The translations under genes were made by a program, and so were the position numbers. DNA of 64,000 bases from Necropsobacter rosorum (GTDB taxonomy: Bacteria > Pseudomonadota > Gammaproteobacteria > Enterobacterales > Pasteurellaceae): positions 45,403 to 109,402 of the forward strand of contig CCMQ01000002.1 of assembly GCA_000751835.1 (NCBI GenBank), written 5' to 3'. Positions 11,665 through 21,515 of the stretch are shown piece after piece (positions within the stretch are counted from its first letter, which is position 1; each line of letters opens with the position of its first letter). Under the pieces are notes generated by a model. That model was not told where the DNA came from. It searched no databases and saw nothing but the letters and a program-made list of their open reading frames with translations.

Positions 11665-12972
11665 ATGTTTGAACCGGTTGATTACGATCTTGGCGATATG
11701 AACGGTGCGCTTATCAAAGTTGTTGGTGTCGGCGGCGGCGGCGGTAACGCGGTGAATCATATGGTCGCTAATATGATTAAAAATAATATTGGCGGTACGG
11801 TCATCGATAGCGACGAACTTGTTTATCCGACACCGGAAGATGAACACGGCAGAATTATTTTCTACGCGGTCAATACGGATGCGCAGGCATTGCGTAAAAG
11901 TAATGTACAGCAAACGGTGCAAATCGGTGGCGAAACCACCAAAGGATTAGGTGCCGGTGCGAATCCGAATGTCGGCCGCAAAGCGGCGGAAGACGATCAG
12001 GAAGCTATCCGTGCAATGCTGGAAGGTGCCGACATGGTGTTTATCGCTGCCGGTATGGGCGGCGGTACCGGAACCGGTGCGGCGCCGATTGTTGCGCAAA
12101 TTGCCAAAGAATTAGGTATTCTGACTGTTGCGGTGGTGACTAAACCGTTCTCTTTCGAAGGGAAAAAACGCATGCAGTTTGCCGAAATGGGAATTAAGGA
12201 ATTATCCAAGCATGTGGATTCCCTGATTATCATTCCTAATGAAAAATTATTAAAAGTACTGGGTAAAAATATCAGTTTACTGAATGCATTTGCGGCAGCG
12301 AACGATATTTTACGCAATGCGGTAACCGGTATTTCCGATATGATTACCTCGCCGGGCTTAATTAATGTGGACTTTGCCGATGTGCGTACCGTTATGTCGG
12401 AAATGGGCCGTGCGATGATGGGATCCGGCGTGGCGCAAGGTGCGGCGACTGACGGCCGAGCGGAAAAAGCGGCGCAAGATGCGGTGGCCAGTCCGTTACT
12501 GGAAGATGTGGATTTATCCGGTGCGCGCGGCGTACTTGTGAATATTACTGCCGGGATGGATCTCGGTCTGGACGAATTCTATACTGTCGGCGATACTATC
12601 CGGGCTTTTGCTTCTGATGAAGCGACGGTTGTGGTGGGTACCACATTAGTACCGGAAATGGTTGATGAAATTCGGGTGACGATTGTAGCCACCGGTATCG
12701 GCGATATTGAAGGGCCGGATATTCAGATTATGCCGCGTACCCAAGGCGTGTCGCAACCGATGGGACAGGCGAATGCAAAACCGAATCAGGGCGGTTTCGG
12801 ACAGTACGGTCAAAACGCGTCAACCCATGGACAGGAACAAGTGCCGAATCGGCCGGCTAATCTTGCCGATCGCAATATTTTGGACACGCCGATTACGGAC
12901 AGACTGAACTCGCTGAAAAAAGACGAGAACCTGTTTAACGCGGCAAATTTTATACGTCACCCTGAAAAATAG
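11665..12972 (+). CDS. ftsZ: Cell division tubulin homologue FtsZ
   Basis: FtsZ is the GTPase that forms the Z ring. The 435-residue protein has the glycine-rich [14 protein letters not shown], the tubulin signature [10 protein letters not shown], and the T7-loop block [11 protein letters not shown]. Compared with E. coli FtsZ there are about 23 extra residues after NHMV, roughly residues 37-63 ([17 protein letters not shown] region), before [10 protein letters not shown]. From memory, Haemophilus FtsZ carries a similar insertion. The linker is Gln/Asn/Gly-rich. The C-terminal tail ([13 protein letters not shown]) is only loosely like the usual conserved peptide that binds FtsA and ZipA. The ATG follows an ACGGAG ribosome-binding site. 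Confidence 0.98.
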   Translation: MFEPVDYDLGDMNGALIKVVGVGGGGGNAVNHMVANMIKNNIGGTVIDSDELVYPTPEDEHGRIIFYAVNTDAQALRKSNVQQTVQIGGETTKGLGAGANPNVGRKAAEDDQEAIRAMLEGADMVFIAAGMGGGTGTGAAPIVAQIAKELGILTVAVVTKPFSFEGKKRMQFAEMGIKELSKHVDSLIIIPNEKLLKVLGKNISLLNAFAAANDILRNAVTGISDMITSPGLINVDFADVRTVMSEMGRAMMGSGVAQGAATDGRAEKAAQDAVASPLLEDVDLSGARGVLVNITAGMDLGLDEFYTVGDTIRAFASDEATVVVGTTLVPEMVDEIRVTIVATGIGDIEGPDIQIMPRTQGVSQPMGQANAKPNQGGFGQYGQNASTHGQEQVPNRPANLADRNILDTPITDRLNSLKKDENLFNAANFIRHPEK

Positions 12973-13017
12973 AGTTTATATATTAATCTTGTTGTTTAAC
13001 AATGGGTTAAAAAAATT

Positions 13018-13935
13018 ATGATTAAACAAAGAACATTAAAACAAAGCATTAAAGTCACCGGTGTCGGGCTGCATAGCGGTAATAAGGTCACCTTGACATT
13101 ACGCCCGGCCATGGCAAATACCGGAGTGGTTTATTGCCGTACCGATTTAAATCCGCCGGTCACATTTCCGGCGAATGCCAATGCGGTGCGTGACACCATG
13201 CTTTGTACTTGTCTGGTTAATGAAGAAGGCGTGCGGATTTCTACGGTTGAACATCTGAATGCCGCATTGGCGGGATTGGGCATCGATAATATTATTATTG
13301 AAGTCGATGCGCCGGAAATTCCGGTGATGGACGGCAGTGCAAGTCCGTTTATTTACCTTCTGCTGGATGCCGGCATTGAAGAACAGAATGCGGCGAAGAA
13401 ATTTATTCGCGTAAAACAGCCGGTTCGGGTTGAAGACGGTGATAAATGGGCGGAATTGAAACCTTATAACGGTTTCCGTCTGGACTTTACCATTGACTTT
13501 GAACATCCTGCGATCAGCAAAAACGTGCGTAATTATGTGCTGGAGTTCTCCGCACAGGCGTTTGTTCAGCAAATCAGCCGCGCCAGAACATTTGGCTTTA
13601 TGAAAGATATTGAGTATCTGCAATCGCAGGGGTTGGCGCTGGGCGGTAGCTTGGATAATGCAATCGTGCTGGATGACTACCGTATTTTAAATGAAGATGG
13701 TTTACGTTTTAAAGATGAGCTGGTGCGGCATAAAATGCTGGACGCCATCGGTGATCTTTATATGGCGGGTTACAATATTATCGGCGATTTCAAAGCCTAT
13801 AAATCGGGGCACGGTTTAAATAATAAATTGCTGAGAGCGCTGTTGGCCAATCAGACTGCGTGGGAATTCGTCACCTTTGACGACAAAGCGCAAGTGCCTC
13901 AGGGTTATGTGGCGCCGATTCAAGTGTTAATCTGA
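13018..13935 (+). CDS. lpxC: UDP-3-O-acyl-GlcNAc deacetylase
   Basis: LpxC is the zinc-dependent deacetylase that performs the committed step of lipid A synthesis in the cytoplasm. The 305-residue protein has the same length and residue numbering as E. coli LpxC. The zinc ligands are visible as His79 (in [10 protein letters not shown]), His238 and Asp242 (in [10 protein letters not shown]). Other conserved blocks are GVGLHSG near the N-terminus and [14 protein letters not shown] near the C-terminus. It ends the dcw cluster and is followed by a strong terminator at 13952-13985. Confidence 0.98.
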   Translation: MIKQRTLKQSIKVTGVGLHSGNKVTLTLRPAMANTGVVYCRTDLNPPVTFPANANAVRDTMLCTCLVNEEGVRISTVEHLNAALAGLGIDNIIIEVDAPEIPVMDGSASPFIYLLLDAGIEEQNAAKKFIRVKQPVRVEDGDKWAELKPYNGFRLDFTIDFEHPAISKNVRNYVLEFSAQAFVQQISRARTFGFMKDIEYLQSQGLALGGSLDNAIVLDDYRILNEDGLRFKDELVRHKMLDAIGDLYMAGYNIIGDFKAYKSGHGLNNKLLRALLANQTAWEFVTFDDKAQVPQGYVAPIQVLI

Positions 13936-13951
13936 TTGATTGTGATGCGGG

Positions 13952-13985
13952 AAAAGCTATATTTCGACGGAATATAGCTTTTTTA
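13952..13985 (+). terminator. Rho-independent terminator after lpxC
   Basis: A perfect 12-bp inverted repeat, AAAAGCTATATT (13952-13963) and AATATAGCTTTT (13971-13982), with a 7-base loop runs into a T tract. It marks the end of the dcw transcript. An uptake signal core follows at 14003-14011. Confidence 0.85.
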
Positions 13986-14152
13986 TTGTCTGTCCGCTAA
14001 AAAAGTGCGGTCGGTTTTTTCTCTGTTTTTTCGGTATGATATCGTCGTTGCATAATCCGTTTATATGTCCGGAAGGCCGGCATCAGCCTGCCGCGGCAGA
14101 ATAACAACATTGTGCGTGACCATAATACCGCTGTTTTTGAAAGGTGATTAAT

Positions 14153-15799
14153 ATGAAAAAGTTAATGAAATTCAGTGCCTTGGTTGCTGGCTTGTATGCT
14201 TTCGCGGTGATGGCTTACCAACCGGATCAGATCTATCGTTTCACTGTGCTGCACACCAACGATTTACACGGTCATTTCTGGGCGAATGATAAAGGCGAAT
14301 ACGGTTTGGCGGCACAGAAAACCTTAATTGACCGGATTAAGCGCGAGGTTGAGCAAAAAGGCGGTGCGGTGGTGTTGCTGAATGCGGGGGACATCAACAC
14401 CGGCGTACCCGAATCGGATCTGCAAAATGCCAAGCCGGATATTGAAGGGATGAATATCATCGGTTATGAAGCCATGACCTTAGGCAATCACGAGTTCGAC
14501 AATCCGTTGCAGCTGTTGGATATGCAGGAAAAATGGGCGAAATTTCCGCTGCTGGCCGCCAATGTTTATCATGCCGACAGTTCTCAGCGATGGGTGAAAC
14601 CTTATACCGTGCTGAATAAACAGGGATTAAAAATCGCGGTAGTGGGGCTCACGACGGAGGACACCGCCAAACTGGGTAATCCTGAATATATGGGAGCGGT
14701 CAAATTTGCCGACCCGACCAAAACCGCCGAGCAAGTGTTGGCGGAATTAGATGAAAAAATACAACCCGATGTCAAAATCGCGTTGACTCATATGGGCTAT
14801 TATTACAACGCCAAACACGGTTCGAATGCGCCGGGCGATGTCAGTCTGGCTCGCAACCTGCCGCCGAAATCTTTCGATATGATTATCGGCGGTCACACCC
14901 ATGATACGGTATGTGTGGATGCGAACGGGGTATTTATTGAAAAATATCAGCCGACCGCGCTCTGCATGCCGGATTTCCAGAACGGCAGTTGGATTATGCA
15001 GGCCGGCGAATGGGGGAAATATGTCGGCAGAGCGGATTTTGAGTTTAAAAACGGTGACTTGAAACTGGTGAATTATCAGCTGATTCCGGTAAACCTGAAA
15101 CAAAAAGTGAAGACCGCGGACGGTAAAACCAATTATATTTTATACGCTGAAGAAATCCCGCAAGATGCGCAGTTGCTTGCGCTGCTGAAAACCTATCAGG
15201 ATCAGGGCGATAAATTGCTGGGGGTGAAAGTCGGCGAGAGCAAAGGGCTGTTGCTCGGCGATCGCGATGCGGTGCGTTTTCGTCAGACCAATTTAGGGCG
15301 ATTAGTGGCGGAAGCGCAGCGTGAACGCGTTAAGGCTGATGTCGGCATTATGAATTCCGGCGGAATTCGCGATTCGATTCAGGAAGGCGATATCACTTAT
15401 AAAGATATTCTGAAAGTTCAGCCTTTCGGCAATATCATCAGCTATGTGGAATTGAACGGAGCCGAATTACTGGATTATCTGAACGTGGTGGCGTTAAAAG
15501 AGGTGGATTCCGGCGCCTATGCGCAATTTGCCGGCATTTCGATGCGAGTGAACCGTGCCGAGAAAAAAGTCGAACAGGTGAAAATTCAGGGGCAACCGAT
15601 TGATTTGCACAAAACCTATCGTATTTCGCTGCCGAGCTATTGTGCAGCGGGCGGCGACGGTTATCCGGTGGTCACAAATAAGCCGAGCTATGTGAATACC
15701 GGCTTTGTGGATGCGGACGTGCTGAAAGCGTTTTTTATTAAAAATTCGCCGATTGATGCCGCGACATTTGATCCGAAAGATGATGTTGTTTATCCTTAA
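14153..15799 (+). CDS. ushA: Periplasmic UDP-sugar hydrolase / 5'-nucleotidase
   Basis: UshA hydrolyses UDP-sugars and nucleoside monophosphates in the periplasm so that nucleosides can be taken up. The ATG at 14153 follows an AAGGTG ribosome-binding site and gives 548 residues. The N-terminus is a signal peptide with likely cleavage after FAVMA. The calcineurin-like metallophosphatase domain shows TVLHTNDLHGHFW, LGNHEFDNPL and IGGHTHDT. The C-terminal 5'-nucleotidase domain shows GGIRDSIQEGDI and AAGGDGYP. E. coli UshA is alike over its whole length. It stands alone between terminators and pheA, 28 bp upstream of the latter. Confidence 0.96.
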   Translation: MKKLMKFSALVAGLYAFAVMAYQPDQIYRFTVLHTNDLHGHFWANDKGEYGLAAQKTLIDRIKREVEQKGGAVVLLNAGDINTGVPESDLQNAKPDIEGMNIIGYEAMTLGNHEFDNPLQLLDMQEKWAKFPLLAANVYHADSSQRWVKPYTVLNKQGLKIAVVGLTTEDTAKLGNPEYMGAVKFADPTKTAEQVLAELDEKIQPDVKIALTHMGYYYNAKHGSNAPGDVSLARNLPPKSFDMIIGGHTHDTVCVDANGVFIEKYQPTALCMPDFQNGSWIMQAGEWGKYVGRADFEFKNGDLKLVNYQLIPVNLKQKVKTADGKTNYILYAEEIPQDAQLLALLKTYQDQGDKLLGVKVGESKGLLLGDRDAVRFRQTNLGRLVAEAQRERVKADVGIMNSGGIRDSIQEGDITYKDILKVQPFGNIISYVELNGAELLDYLNVVALKEVDSGAYAQFAGISMRVNRAEKKVEQVKIQGQPIDLHKTYRISLPSYCAAGGDGYPVVTNKPSYVNTGFVDADVLKAFFIKNSPIDAATFDPKDDVVYP

Positions 15800-15827
15800 T
15801 CTCCGAGATTGTTATTAGGACAAAAAT

Positions 15828-16988
15828 ATGGCTCTTGAGTTAAGTGAAATTCGCCGGCAGATTACGCAGATCGACCGCAGCTTGCTGAAATTGTTATCCG
15901 AACGGCATCGTTTGGCGTTTGATGTGGTTCGCAGTAAAGAAGCGACACAAAAAGCGCTGCGTGATGTCGAGCGCGAACAGCAGCTGTTGCAGGAATTGGT
16001 GCAGTTTGCGGAAAACGAAAATTATCAGCTGGAACCGCAGTATATTACGCAGGTTTTTCAGAAAATTATTGAAGATTCGGTATTAACCCAGCAGGTTTAC
16101 TTGCAGAAAAAGCTGAATGCCCAGCGCGAACAGCGGATTCATATTGCCTTTCTGGGTAAACGCGGTTCCTATTCGCACCTTGCCGCACGCAGTTATGCTA
16201 CGCGTTATCAGGAAGAATTCATTGAGCTCAGCTGTAGTTCATTCGAACAGATTTTTGACAAAGTGCAAAACGGCGAGGCGGATTATGGCGTGCTGCCGCT
16301 GGAAAACACCACCTCCGGCTCAATTAATGAAGTGTATGATCTGTTGCAGCATACGGAATTATCGCTGGTCGGCGAACTGGCTTATCCGATTAAACATTGC
16401 GTGTTGGTTAACGAGCAGGACGATTTAACGAAAATTGATGTGTTATACAGCCATCCGCAGGTGATACAGCAATGCAGCCGGTTTATCCGCAGCCTTGAAC
16501 GGGTTCATATCGAATATTGCGAAAGCAGTTCGCATGCGATGGAACTGGTGGCAAGTCTGAATAAACCGAATATTGCTGCGTTAGGCAATGAAGACGGCGG
16601 TAAATTATACGGTTTGCGGGTATTGCAAAGCGATATCGCCAATCAGGAAAATAATATTACCCGTTTTATCGTACTTGCTAAAAAGCCGATTGCCGTGTCG
16701 CCACAGATTCGGGCCAAAACGTTGTTGCTGATGAGTACGCCGCAGCAGGCCGGGTCGTTGGTGGAGGCGTTATTGGTGTTTAAGCGCCATAATATCAGTA
16801 TGACTAAACTGGAATCCCGCCCGATTTACGGTAAACCGTGGGAAGAAATGTTTTATCTGGAAATTGAAGCCAATATCAATGATCCCGCAACCCAGACCGC
16901 ATTCGAAGAATTAAAGCAGTACAGCAGTTATTTAAAATTATTGGGATGCTATCCGAGCGAGATTGTCAAACCGGTAGAGGTTGACTGA
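15828..16988 (+). CDS. pheA: Bifunctional chorismate mutase / prephenate dehydratase
   Basis: PheA converts chorismate to prephenate and then to phenylpyruvate, committing flux to phenylalanine. The 386-residue protein equals E. coli PheA in length. Residues 1-90 form the all-helical chorismate mutase domain ([23 protein letters not shown]). The dehydratase domain follows with [30 protein letters not shown] and the TRF motif in [12 protein letters not shown]. The C-terminal ACT domain has ESRP in [14 protein letters not shown], the phenylalanine-binding region, so feedback inhibition is expected. No leader-peptide attenuator was seen in the short gap after ushA. Confidence 0.97.
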   Translation: MALELSEIRRQITQIDRSLLKLLSERHRLAFDVVRSKEATQKALRDVEREQQLLQELVQFAENENYQLEPQYITQVFQKIIEDSVLTQQVYLQKKLNAQREQRIHIAFLGKRGSYSHLAARSYATRYQEEFIELSCSSFEQIFDKVQNGEADYGVLPLENTTSGSINEVYDLLQHTELSLVGELAYPIKHCVLVNEQDDLTKIDVLYSHPQVIQQCSRFIRSLERVHIEYCESSSHAMELVASLNKPNIAALGNEDGGKLYGLRVLQSDIANQENNITRFIVLAKKPIAVSPQIRAKTLLLMSTPQQAGSLVEALLVFKRHNISMTKLESRPIYGKPWEEMFYLEIEANINDPATQTAFEELKQYSSYLKLLGCYPSEIVKPVEVD

Positions 16989-17012
16989 TTAACAGATTGA
17001 AGATTGAGACGA

Positions 17013-17044
17013 AAAAGGGCTGAATATGTTGTTCAGCCCTTTTT
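17013..17044. terminator. Bidirectional terminator between pheA and permease
   Basis: A 12-bp stem, AAAAGGGCTGAA (17013-17024) and TTCAGCCCTTTT (17032-17043), with a 7-base loop has T runs on both strands. It lies between the convergent pheA and purine permease genes and probably serves both. Confidence 0.85.
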
Positions 17045-17059
17045 GATGTTCTCGCAAGG

Positions 17060-18373
17060 TTAAATTGCCCAGCCGCCGACATAGAACAGCACTAAGGCAA
17101 CGGCGATAATAACGGTACCCAGATTGAGTTTTTTCACTTCACCGCTCACCAAACGACCGATAACCAGCATGGCAAAACCTAACATTATGCCGGTCACGAT
17201 ATTGGCGGTTAATACGATAAATACGGCGCAAACCAGACCGCTCATTGCGCCCACAAAATCAGAAAAATCCAGTTTGCTCACGTTGCTTAACATTAATAAA
17301 CCGACATACATTAACGCCGGTGCGGTGGCATAACCGGGCACTAAACCGGCTAACGGCTGAAAAAACAGCATAAGTAAAAACAAGACCCCGACGACAATGG
17401 CGGTGATCCCGGTTTTACCACCTGCGGCAGTACCGGCGGCAGATTCGATATACACCGCGGCGGGAGCGGTACCGAAAATACCGGAAAACAGACTGCTGAC
17501 CGAGTCGGAGGTCAGGGCTTTGCCGCCGTTAATGATTTGCCCGTCTTTATCCAGCAGGTTCGCCTGACCGGCTACCGCGCGAATCGTGCCGGTGGCATCA
17601 AATACTGCGGTCATTACCAAGGCGAAAACGGCCGGTAAAATAGCCGGTTGTAAGGCGCCCATTAAATCCAGCTCTAAAAACAGCGATTGTTCGCCGAAGG
17701 TCGGCATTCTGAAGATCTCACCGCCGAATGTGACCTGAGGATCAAAAATTAAGCCGATCAGGGTAATGGCAATAATCACCCATAAAATCGCGCCTTTGAT
17801 TTGCATTTTCTCCAAACCGATAATGGCGGCAAGACCGATTAACGACATTAATACCGGAAATGAAGAAAAATCGCCGAGTTTTACCGGTAAACCGGCTTGA
17901 TTGCCCACAACGATGCCGACGCCGTTGGCGGCAATTAATAACAGAAACAGCCCGATTCCGATTCCCGCGCCGTGAGCAATGCTTGCCGGCAGATTGCGTA
18001 AAATCCAGGCGCGTATACCGGTGGCGGAAATCAGCGTAAAGATTACGCCCATAAAAAAGACCGCACCTAAGGCGACAGGGACGCTGACATGCTGTCCCAG
18101 CACCAGACTGAAGGCGGTAAATGCCGTGAGGGAAATGGCGCAGCCAATCGCCATCGGGGCGTTGGCCCATAAGCCGATTAAAACAGAACCGAGACCGGAC
18201 ACCAGACAGGTTGCGATAAATACGCTTTCTGCCGGAAAACCGGCGGCGCTCAGCATATTCGGTACCACGATAACGGAATAGACCATGGCTAAAAAGGTGG
18301 TCAGACCCGCAATGATTTCCTGACGGACGGTTGAACCGCGTTGCGCAAGCTCAAAATGCTTTTCCAAAGACAT
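17060..18373 (-). CDS. AzgA-family purine (adenine/hypoxanthine/guanine) permease
   Basis: This is a 437-residue integral membrane protein of the NCS2/AzgA family, resembling E. coli GhxP/AdeQ-type nucleobase:proton symporters. The N-terminus ([17 protein letters not shown] block, here [16 protein letters not shown]) is the family signature. Other blocks are [12 protein letters not shown] and the [22 protein letters not shown] loop region that forms part of the substrate site. About 12-14 membrane segments are visible. The exact base transported cannot be told from sequence; purine salvage is the likely role. The gene is transcribed alone, with a shared terminator at its 3' end. Confidence 0.85.
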   Translation of the reverse strand: MSLEKHFELAQRGSTVRQEIIAGLTTFLAMVYSVIVVPNMLSAAGFPAESVFIATCLVSGLGSVLIGLWANAPMAIGCAISLTAFTAFSLVLGQHVSVPVALGAVFFMGVIFTLISATGIRAWILRNLPASIAHGAGIGIGLFLLLIAANGVGIVVGNQAGLPVKLGDFSSFPVLMSLIGLAAIIGLEKMQIKGAILWVIIAITLIGLIFDPQVTFGGEIFRMPTFGEQSLFLELDLMGALQPAILPAVFALVMTAVFDATGTIRAVAGQANLLDKDGQIINGGKALTSDSVSSLFSGIFGTAPAAVYIESAAGTAAGGKTGITAIVVGVLFLLMLFFQPLAGLVPGYATAPALMYVGLLMLSNVSKLDFSDFVGAMSGLVCAVFIVLTANIVTGIMLGFAMLVIGRLVSGEVKKLNLGTVIIAVALVLFYVGGWAI

Positions 18374-18460
18374 AAAATACCCTGTGTAAATAATCTAAAA
18401 TCGCGGGTATTTTACCTGAAAGTCTTGAAGAGTAAACGTTTGCGATGAAAAACGGGCAAT

Positions 18461-18488
18461 AAAAAAGATCTGCTTAACAGATCTTTCA
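18461..18488 (-). terminator. Terminator of the OsmB-like gene
   Basis: Read on the minus strand, AAAGATCTG and CAGATCTTT (18464-18486) form a 9-bp stem with a 5-base loop, followed by a T-rich tail. It lies 21 bp after the stop of the small lipoprotein gene. Confidence 0.8.
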
Positions 18489-18508
18489 TTAAAGTCGGGA
18501 AATTTAAA

Positions 18509-18709
18509 TTATTTAACCTGGCTGCCGATTAAACCGCCGAGTGCCGCACCGCCTAAGGTTGCGCCGGTCGAATTACCGATAACGTTACCGGCCACACCAC
18601 CTACCGCAGCACCGATAGCCGTGTTTTTCTGCGTTCTGGACATGCCGTTACAGGCGGCGACAGCGGTGACGATTAATACCAGCGATGCAATTTTTACAAT
18701 AGTTTTCAT
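18509..18709 (-). CDS. OsmB-like small glycine-zipper lipoprotein
   Basis: This short gene encodes 66 residues starting at the ATG at 18709, behind a GGAG ribosome-binding site 8 bases away; a longer reading to 18760 lacks such support. The N-terminus is a lipoprotein signal with lipobox VAAC (Cys20). The mature part is a glycine zipper with repeated GxxxG spacing (AIGAAVGGVAGNVIGNSTG, then GGAALGGLIG), the pattern of OsmB and other two-transmembrane glycine-zipper proteins. OsmB in E. coli is an osmotically induced outer-membrane lipoprotein. The function here is inferred only from fold-level similarity. Confidence 0.8.
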   Translation of the reverse strand: MKTIVKIASLVLIVTAVAACNGMSRTQKNTAIGAAVGGVAGNVIGNSTGATLGGAALGGLIGSQVK

Positions 18710-18914
18710 AAAATAAACTCCATAGGATTTCCGAAAATGTAAATGAACTCTGCATGTCATTTACTACAGCATAAGACTATCAGGTTTGATGAAAAGTTCA
18801 ATAAATAATATCTATGTATAAAATCGCTTGAACCGAATGAATAATTTTCCCATTGCAGCAAAATGTTCTATACTACGTCCGTTCGGAGATCATTAAACAA
18901 ATTAGGAGAATATA

Positions 18915-19931
18915 ATGACGATTTTAGTGACAGGCGGCGCAGGTTATATCGGTTCGCACACCGTGGTCGAATTATTAAATTCAGGGAAAGATGTTGTTGT
19001 ATTGGATAATTTATGTAATTCATCGCCGAAATCCCTTGAACGCGTCAGCCAAATTACCGGCAAAGACGTTAAATTTTATCAGGGTGATGTGCTGGATGCG
19101 GCGCTTTTGCAGAAAATCTTTGCTGAAAATGCCATCAAATCGGTGATTCATTTCGCCGGTCTGAAAGCGGTGGGCGAAAGTGTACAGAAACCGGCGGAAT
19201 ATTATATGAATAATGTGACCGGTTCGCTGGTGTTAGTGCAGGAAATGAAAAAAGCCGGAGTATGGAATTTCGTGTTCAGTTCGTCTGCCACCGTTTACGG
19301 TGATCCGGAAATTATTCCGATTACGGAAACCTGTAAAGTGGGCGGAACGACCAACCCTTACGGCACCTCTAAATTAATGGTGGAGCAGATTCTGACCGAC
19401 ATCGCCAAAGCCGAGCCGCGATTCAGCTTTACCATTCTGCGCTATTTTAATCCGGTGGGCGCACACGAAAGCGGCTTAATCGGTGAGGATCCGAACGGCA
19501 TTCCGAATAATCTGCTGCCTTATATCAGTCAGGTGGCTATCGGCAAACTGCCGCAGTTATCCGTATTCGGCAGTGATTACGACACCCATGACGGTACCGG
19601 CGTGCGCGATTATATTCATGTGGTGGATTTAGCGGTCGGCCATTTGAAAGCGCTGAATCGCCATGAAGATGACGCCGGGCTGCATATTTATAATCTGGGC
19701 ACCGGTGTCGGTTATTCCGTGCTGGATATGGTGAAAGCCTTTGAACAGGCAAATGACATTCAGATTCCGTATAAACTGACTGACCGCCGTCCGGGCGATA
19801 TCGCCACCTGTTATTCCGATCCGACACGGGCGGCAAAAGCATTGAACTGGCGCGCTGAACGCGGCTTAACGCAAATGATGAAAGACACCTGGAACTGGCA
19901 GAAAAACAACCCGCAAGGGTATCGTGATTAA
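18915..19931 (+). CDS. galE: UDP-glucose 4-epimerase
   Basis: GalE interconverts UDP-glucose and UDP-galactose, serving galactose use and LPS sugar supply. The 338-residue protein is a short-chain dehydrogenase/reductase with the NAD-binding GGAGYIGSH at the N-terminus. The catalytic Tyr and Lys are in [10 protein letters not shown], with the Ser/Thr in [26 protein letters not shown] and [10 protein letters not shown] are typical of GalE. The length matches E. coli GalE (338). The start follows a TTAGGAGA ribosome-binding site. No other gal genes are adjacent, so it probably serves lipooligosaccharide synthesis as in other Pasteurellaceae (inference). Confidence 0.97.
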   Translation: MTILVTGGAGYIGSHTVVELLNSGKDVVVLDNLCNSSPKSLERVSQITGKDVKFYQGDVLDAALLQKIFAENAIKSVIHFAGLKAVGESVQKPAEYYMNNVTGSLVLVQEMKKAGVWNFVFSSSATVYGDPEIIPITETCKVGGTTNPYGTSKLMVEQILTDIAKAEPRFSFTILRYFNPVGAHESGLIGEDPNGIPNNLLPYISQVAIGKLPQLSVFGSDYDTHDGTGVRDYIHVVDLAVGHLKALNRHEDDAGLHIYNLGTGVGYSVLDMVKAFEQANDIQIPYKLTDRRPGDIATCYSDPTRAAKALNWRAERGLTQMMKDTWNWQKNNPQGYRD

Positions 19932-19939
19932 ACATCATC

Positions 19940-19973
19940 ACCGTTAGCGCCGGCCTTGCTTGGCGCTGACGGT
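19940..19973 (+). other. Hairpin after galE without T tract
   Basis: ACCGTTAGCGCC (19940-19951) can pair with GGCGCTGACGGT (19962-19973) over 12 positions, with one T-G wobble and a 10-base loop. No clear T run follows. It may be a weak terminator or an mRNA 3'-end stabiliser for galE. Confidence 0.6.
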
Positions 19974-20074
19974 ATTTGAAAAGCCACCGTTGCACTATTT
20001 AGGCGTATTTTCAGTTCGCTTTTACCGTTTAACGATATCGGAAAAAAATTTAAAAAAACACCGCACTTTTTAAT

Positions 20075-21343
20075 ATGACATCGACAACACCGGGCTTACT
20101 TTCCCAGATTTTCAGCCGTAACATGCTGATCTGTATTTTTACCGGTTTCAGTTCCGGCCTGCCGTTATATATTATTATTTCCCTATTGCCGATTTGGCTG
20201 CGTGCCGAGCGCATTGATCTGGCGACGCTCGGTTATTTTACGTTGGTTACCTTGCCGTTTTCGTGGAAATTTCTCTGGGCGCCGCTGCTCGACCGTTATA
20301 TTCCGCCGTTTTTAGGTCGCCGCCGCGGCTGGATGCTGATCTCACAGTTATTGTTAATTCTTTTTCTGGCGCTGTTCGGCTTTCTTGATCCGCACAGCCG
20401 CTTCGGTCTAACCCTGATTGCGGCGGTCGCGGTGCTGTGCGCGTTTTTTTCCGCCTGTCAGGATATCGTACTGGATGCGTATCGGCGGGAAATTCTGCCC
20501 GATAATGAACTGGGATTAGGCAATTCCATTCACGTCAACGCTTATCGGGTCGCAGGCTTAGTGCCGGGATCGCTGTCACTGATTCTGGCCGATCATTTTA
20601 ACTGGCAAACAGTGTTTATGATCACCGCACTGTTTATGCTGCCCGGCATTTTTATGACGCTGTTCTTAAGCCGGGAACCGAAAATTGCGCTCAAAACCGA
20701 CCGCACTTTAAAAGACAATGTGGTCGAGCCGTTTAGAGAATTTTTCGGTCGTAAAGGCATCGCCTCCGCCGTGGGCATTCTGGCGTTTATTTTTCTGTAT
20801 AAACTGGGCGACAGTATGGCGACCGCGCTGATTTCGCCGTTTTATCTGGATATGGGATTCAGTATGACGCAAATCGGGCTGGTGGTGAAAAATGCGTCTT
20901 TGTGGCCCATGATTATCGCCGGTATCGCAGGCGGAATCATTATGCTGAAAATCGGCATTAACCGCGCTTTATGGCTGTTCGGCCTGGTGCAGATTATCAC
21001 CATTCTCGGTTTTGCCTGGCTGGCGAAACTGGGGCCTTTCGACAATGTGGATCGTTTTGCGCTATTGGCATTGACGCTGGTGGTGGCGGCGGAATATATC
21101 GGTATCGGTCTGGGAACTTCGGCATTCGTGGCCTTTATGGCGCGGGAAACCAACCCGCTCTATACCGCCACCCAATTGGCGCTGTTTACCAGCTTATCCG
21201 CTCTGCCCCGCGCCACGCTGAATACGCAGGCCGGCGTGTTGATCGATTATTTGGGCTATTACGACTATTTCTGGCTCTGTTTCTGGTTGGCGGTGCCCGG
21301 CATGTTGTGCTTAATTTGGGTCGCGCCCTGGCATGCCGAATAA
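20075..21343 (+). CDS. ampG: AmpG-like muropeptide permease, MFS
   Basis: AmpG imports GlcNAc-anhydroMurNAc peptides from the periplasm for cell-wall recycling. The 422-residue protein has about 12 membrane segments. The N-terminus (FTGFSSGLPLYI) and the loop LLDRYIPPFLGRRRGW match AmpG; the segment SACQDIVLDAYRREIL is also a family block. E. coli AmpG is longer (491) because of extra C-terminal segments. No good Shine-Dalgarno precedes the ATG; instead a reverse uptake signal core (20060-20068) lies immediately upstream. A second core is inside the gene at 20700-20708. The substrate is inferred from the family. Confidence 0.85.
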   Translation: MTSTTPGLLSQIFSRNMLICIFTGFSSGLPLYIIISLLPIWLRAERIDLATLGYFTLVTLPFSWKFLWAPLLDRYIPPFLGRRRGWMLISQLLLILFLALFGFLDPHSRFGLTLIAAVAVLCAFFSACQDIVLDAYRREILPDNELGLGNSIHVNAYRVAGLVPGSLSLILADHFNWQTVFMITALFMLPGIFMTLFLSREPKIALKTDRTLKDNVVEPFREFFGRKGIASAVGILAFIFLYKLGDSMATALISPFYLDMGFSMTQIGLVVKNASLWPMIIAGIAGGIIMLKIGINRALWLFGLVQIITILGFAWLAKLGPFDNVDRFALLALTLVVAAEYIGIGLGTSAFVAFMARETNPLYTATQLALFTSLSALPRATLNTQAGVLIDYLGYYDYFWLCFWLAVPGMLCLIWVAPWHAE

Positions 21344-21515
21344 AGCCTGGTGTTTTTAGGGCAAGCCGCATAATTTAAGCAGCGCAATCGTTAAACTGAT
21401 ATTGACTTTACCCCTACTTTCAGTAAGTATTAGTGATAAATTCACCGTCAGTTGTCAGCTTGTCGGCGGTAATTGAGCGTATTATTTACTGATTTTTATA
21501 CTACACAGGGAAGCA

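Noticed and set aside
18845..18874. galE promoter with TATACT -10
   Set aside because: The -10 is good but no -35 at the right distance could be found, so it is not listed as a feature.
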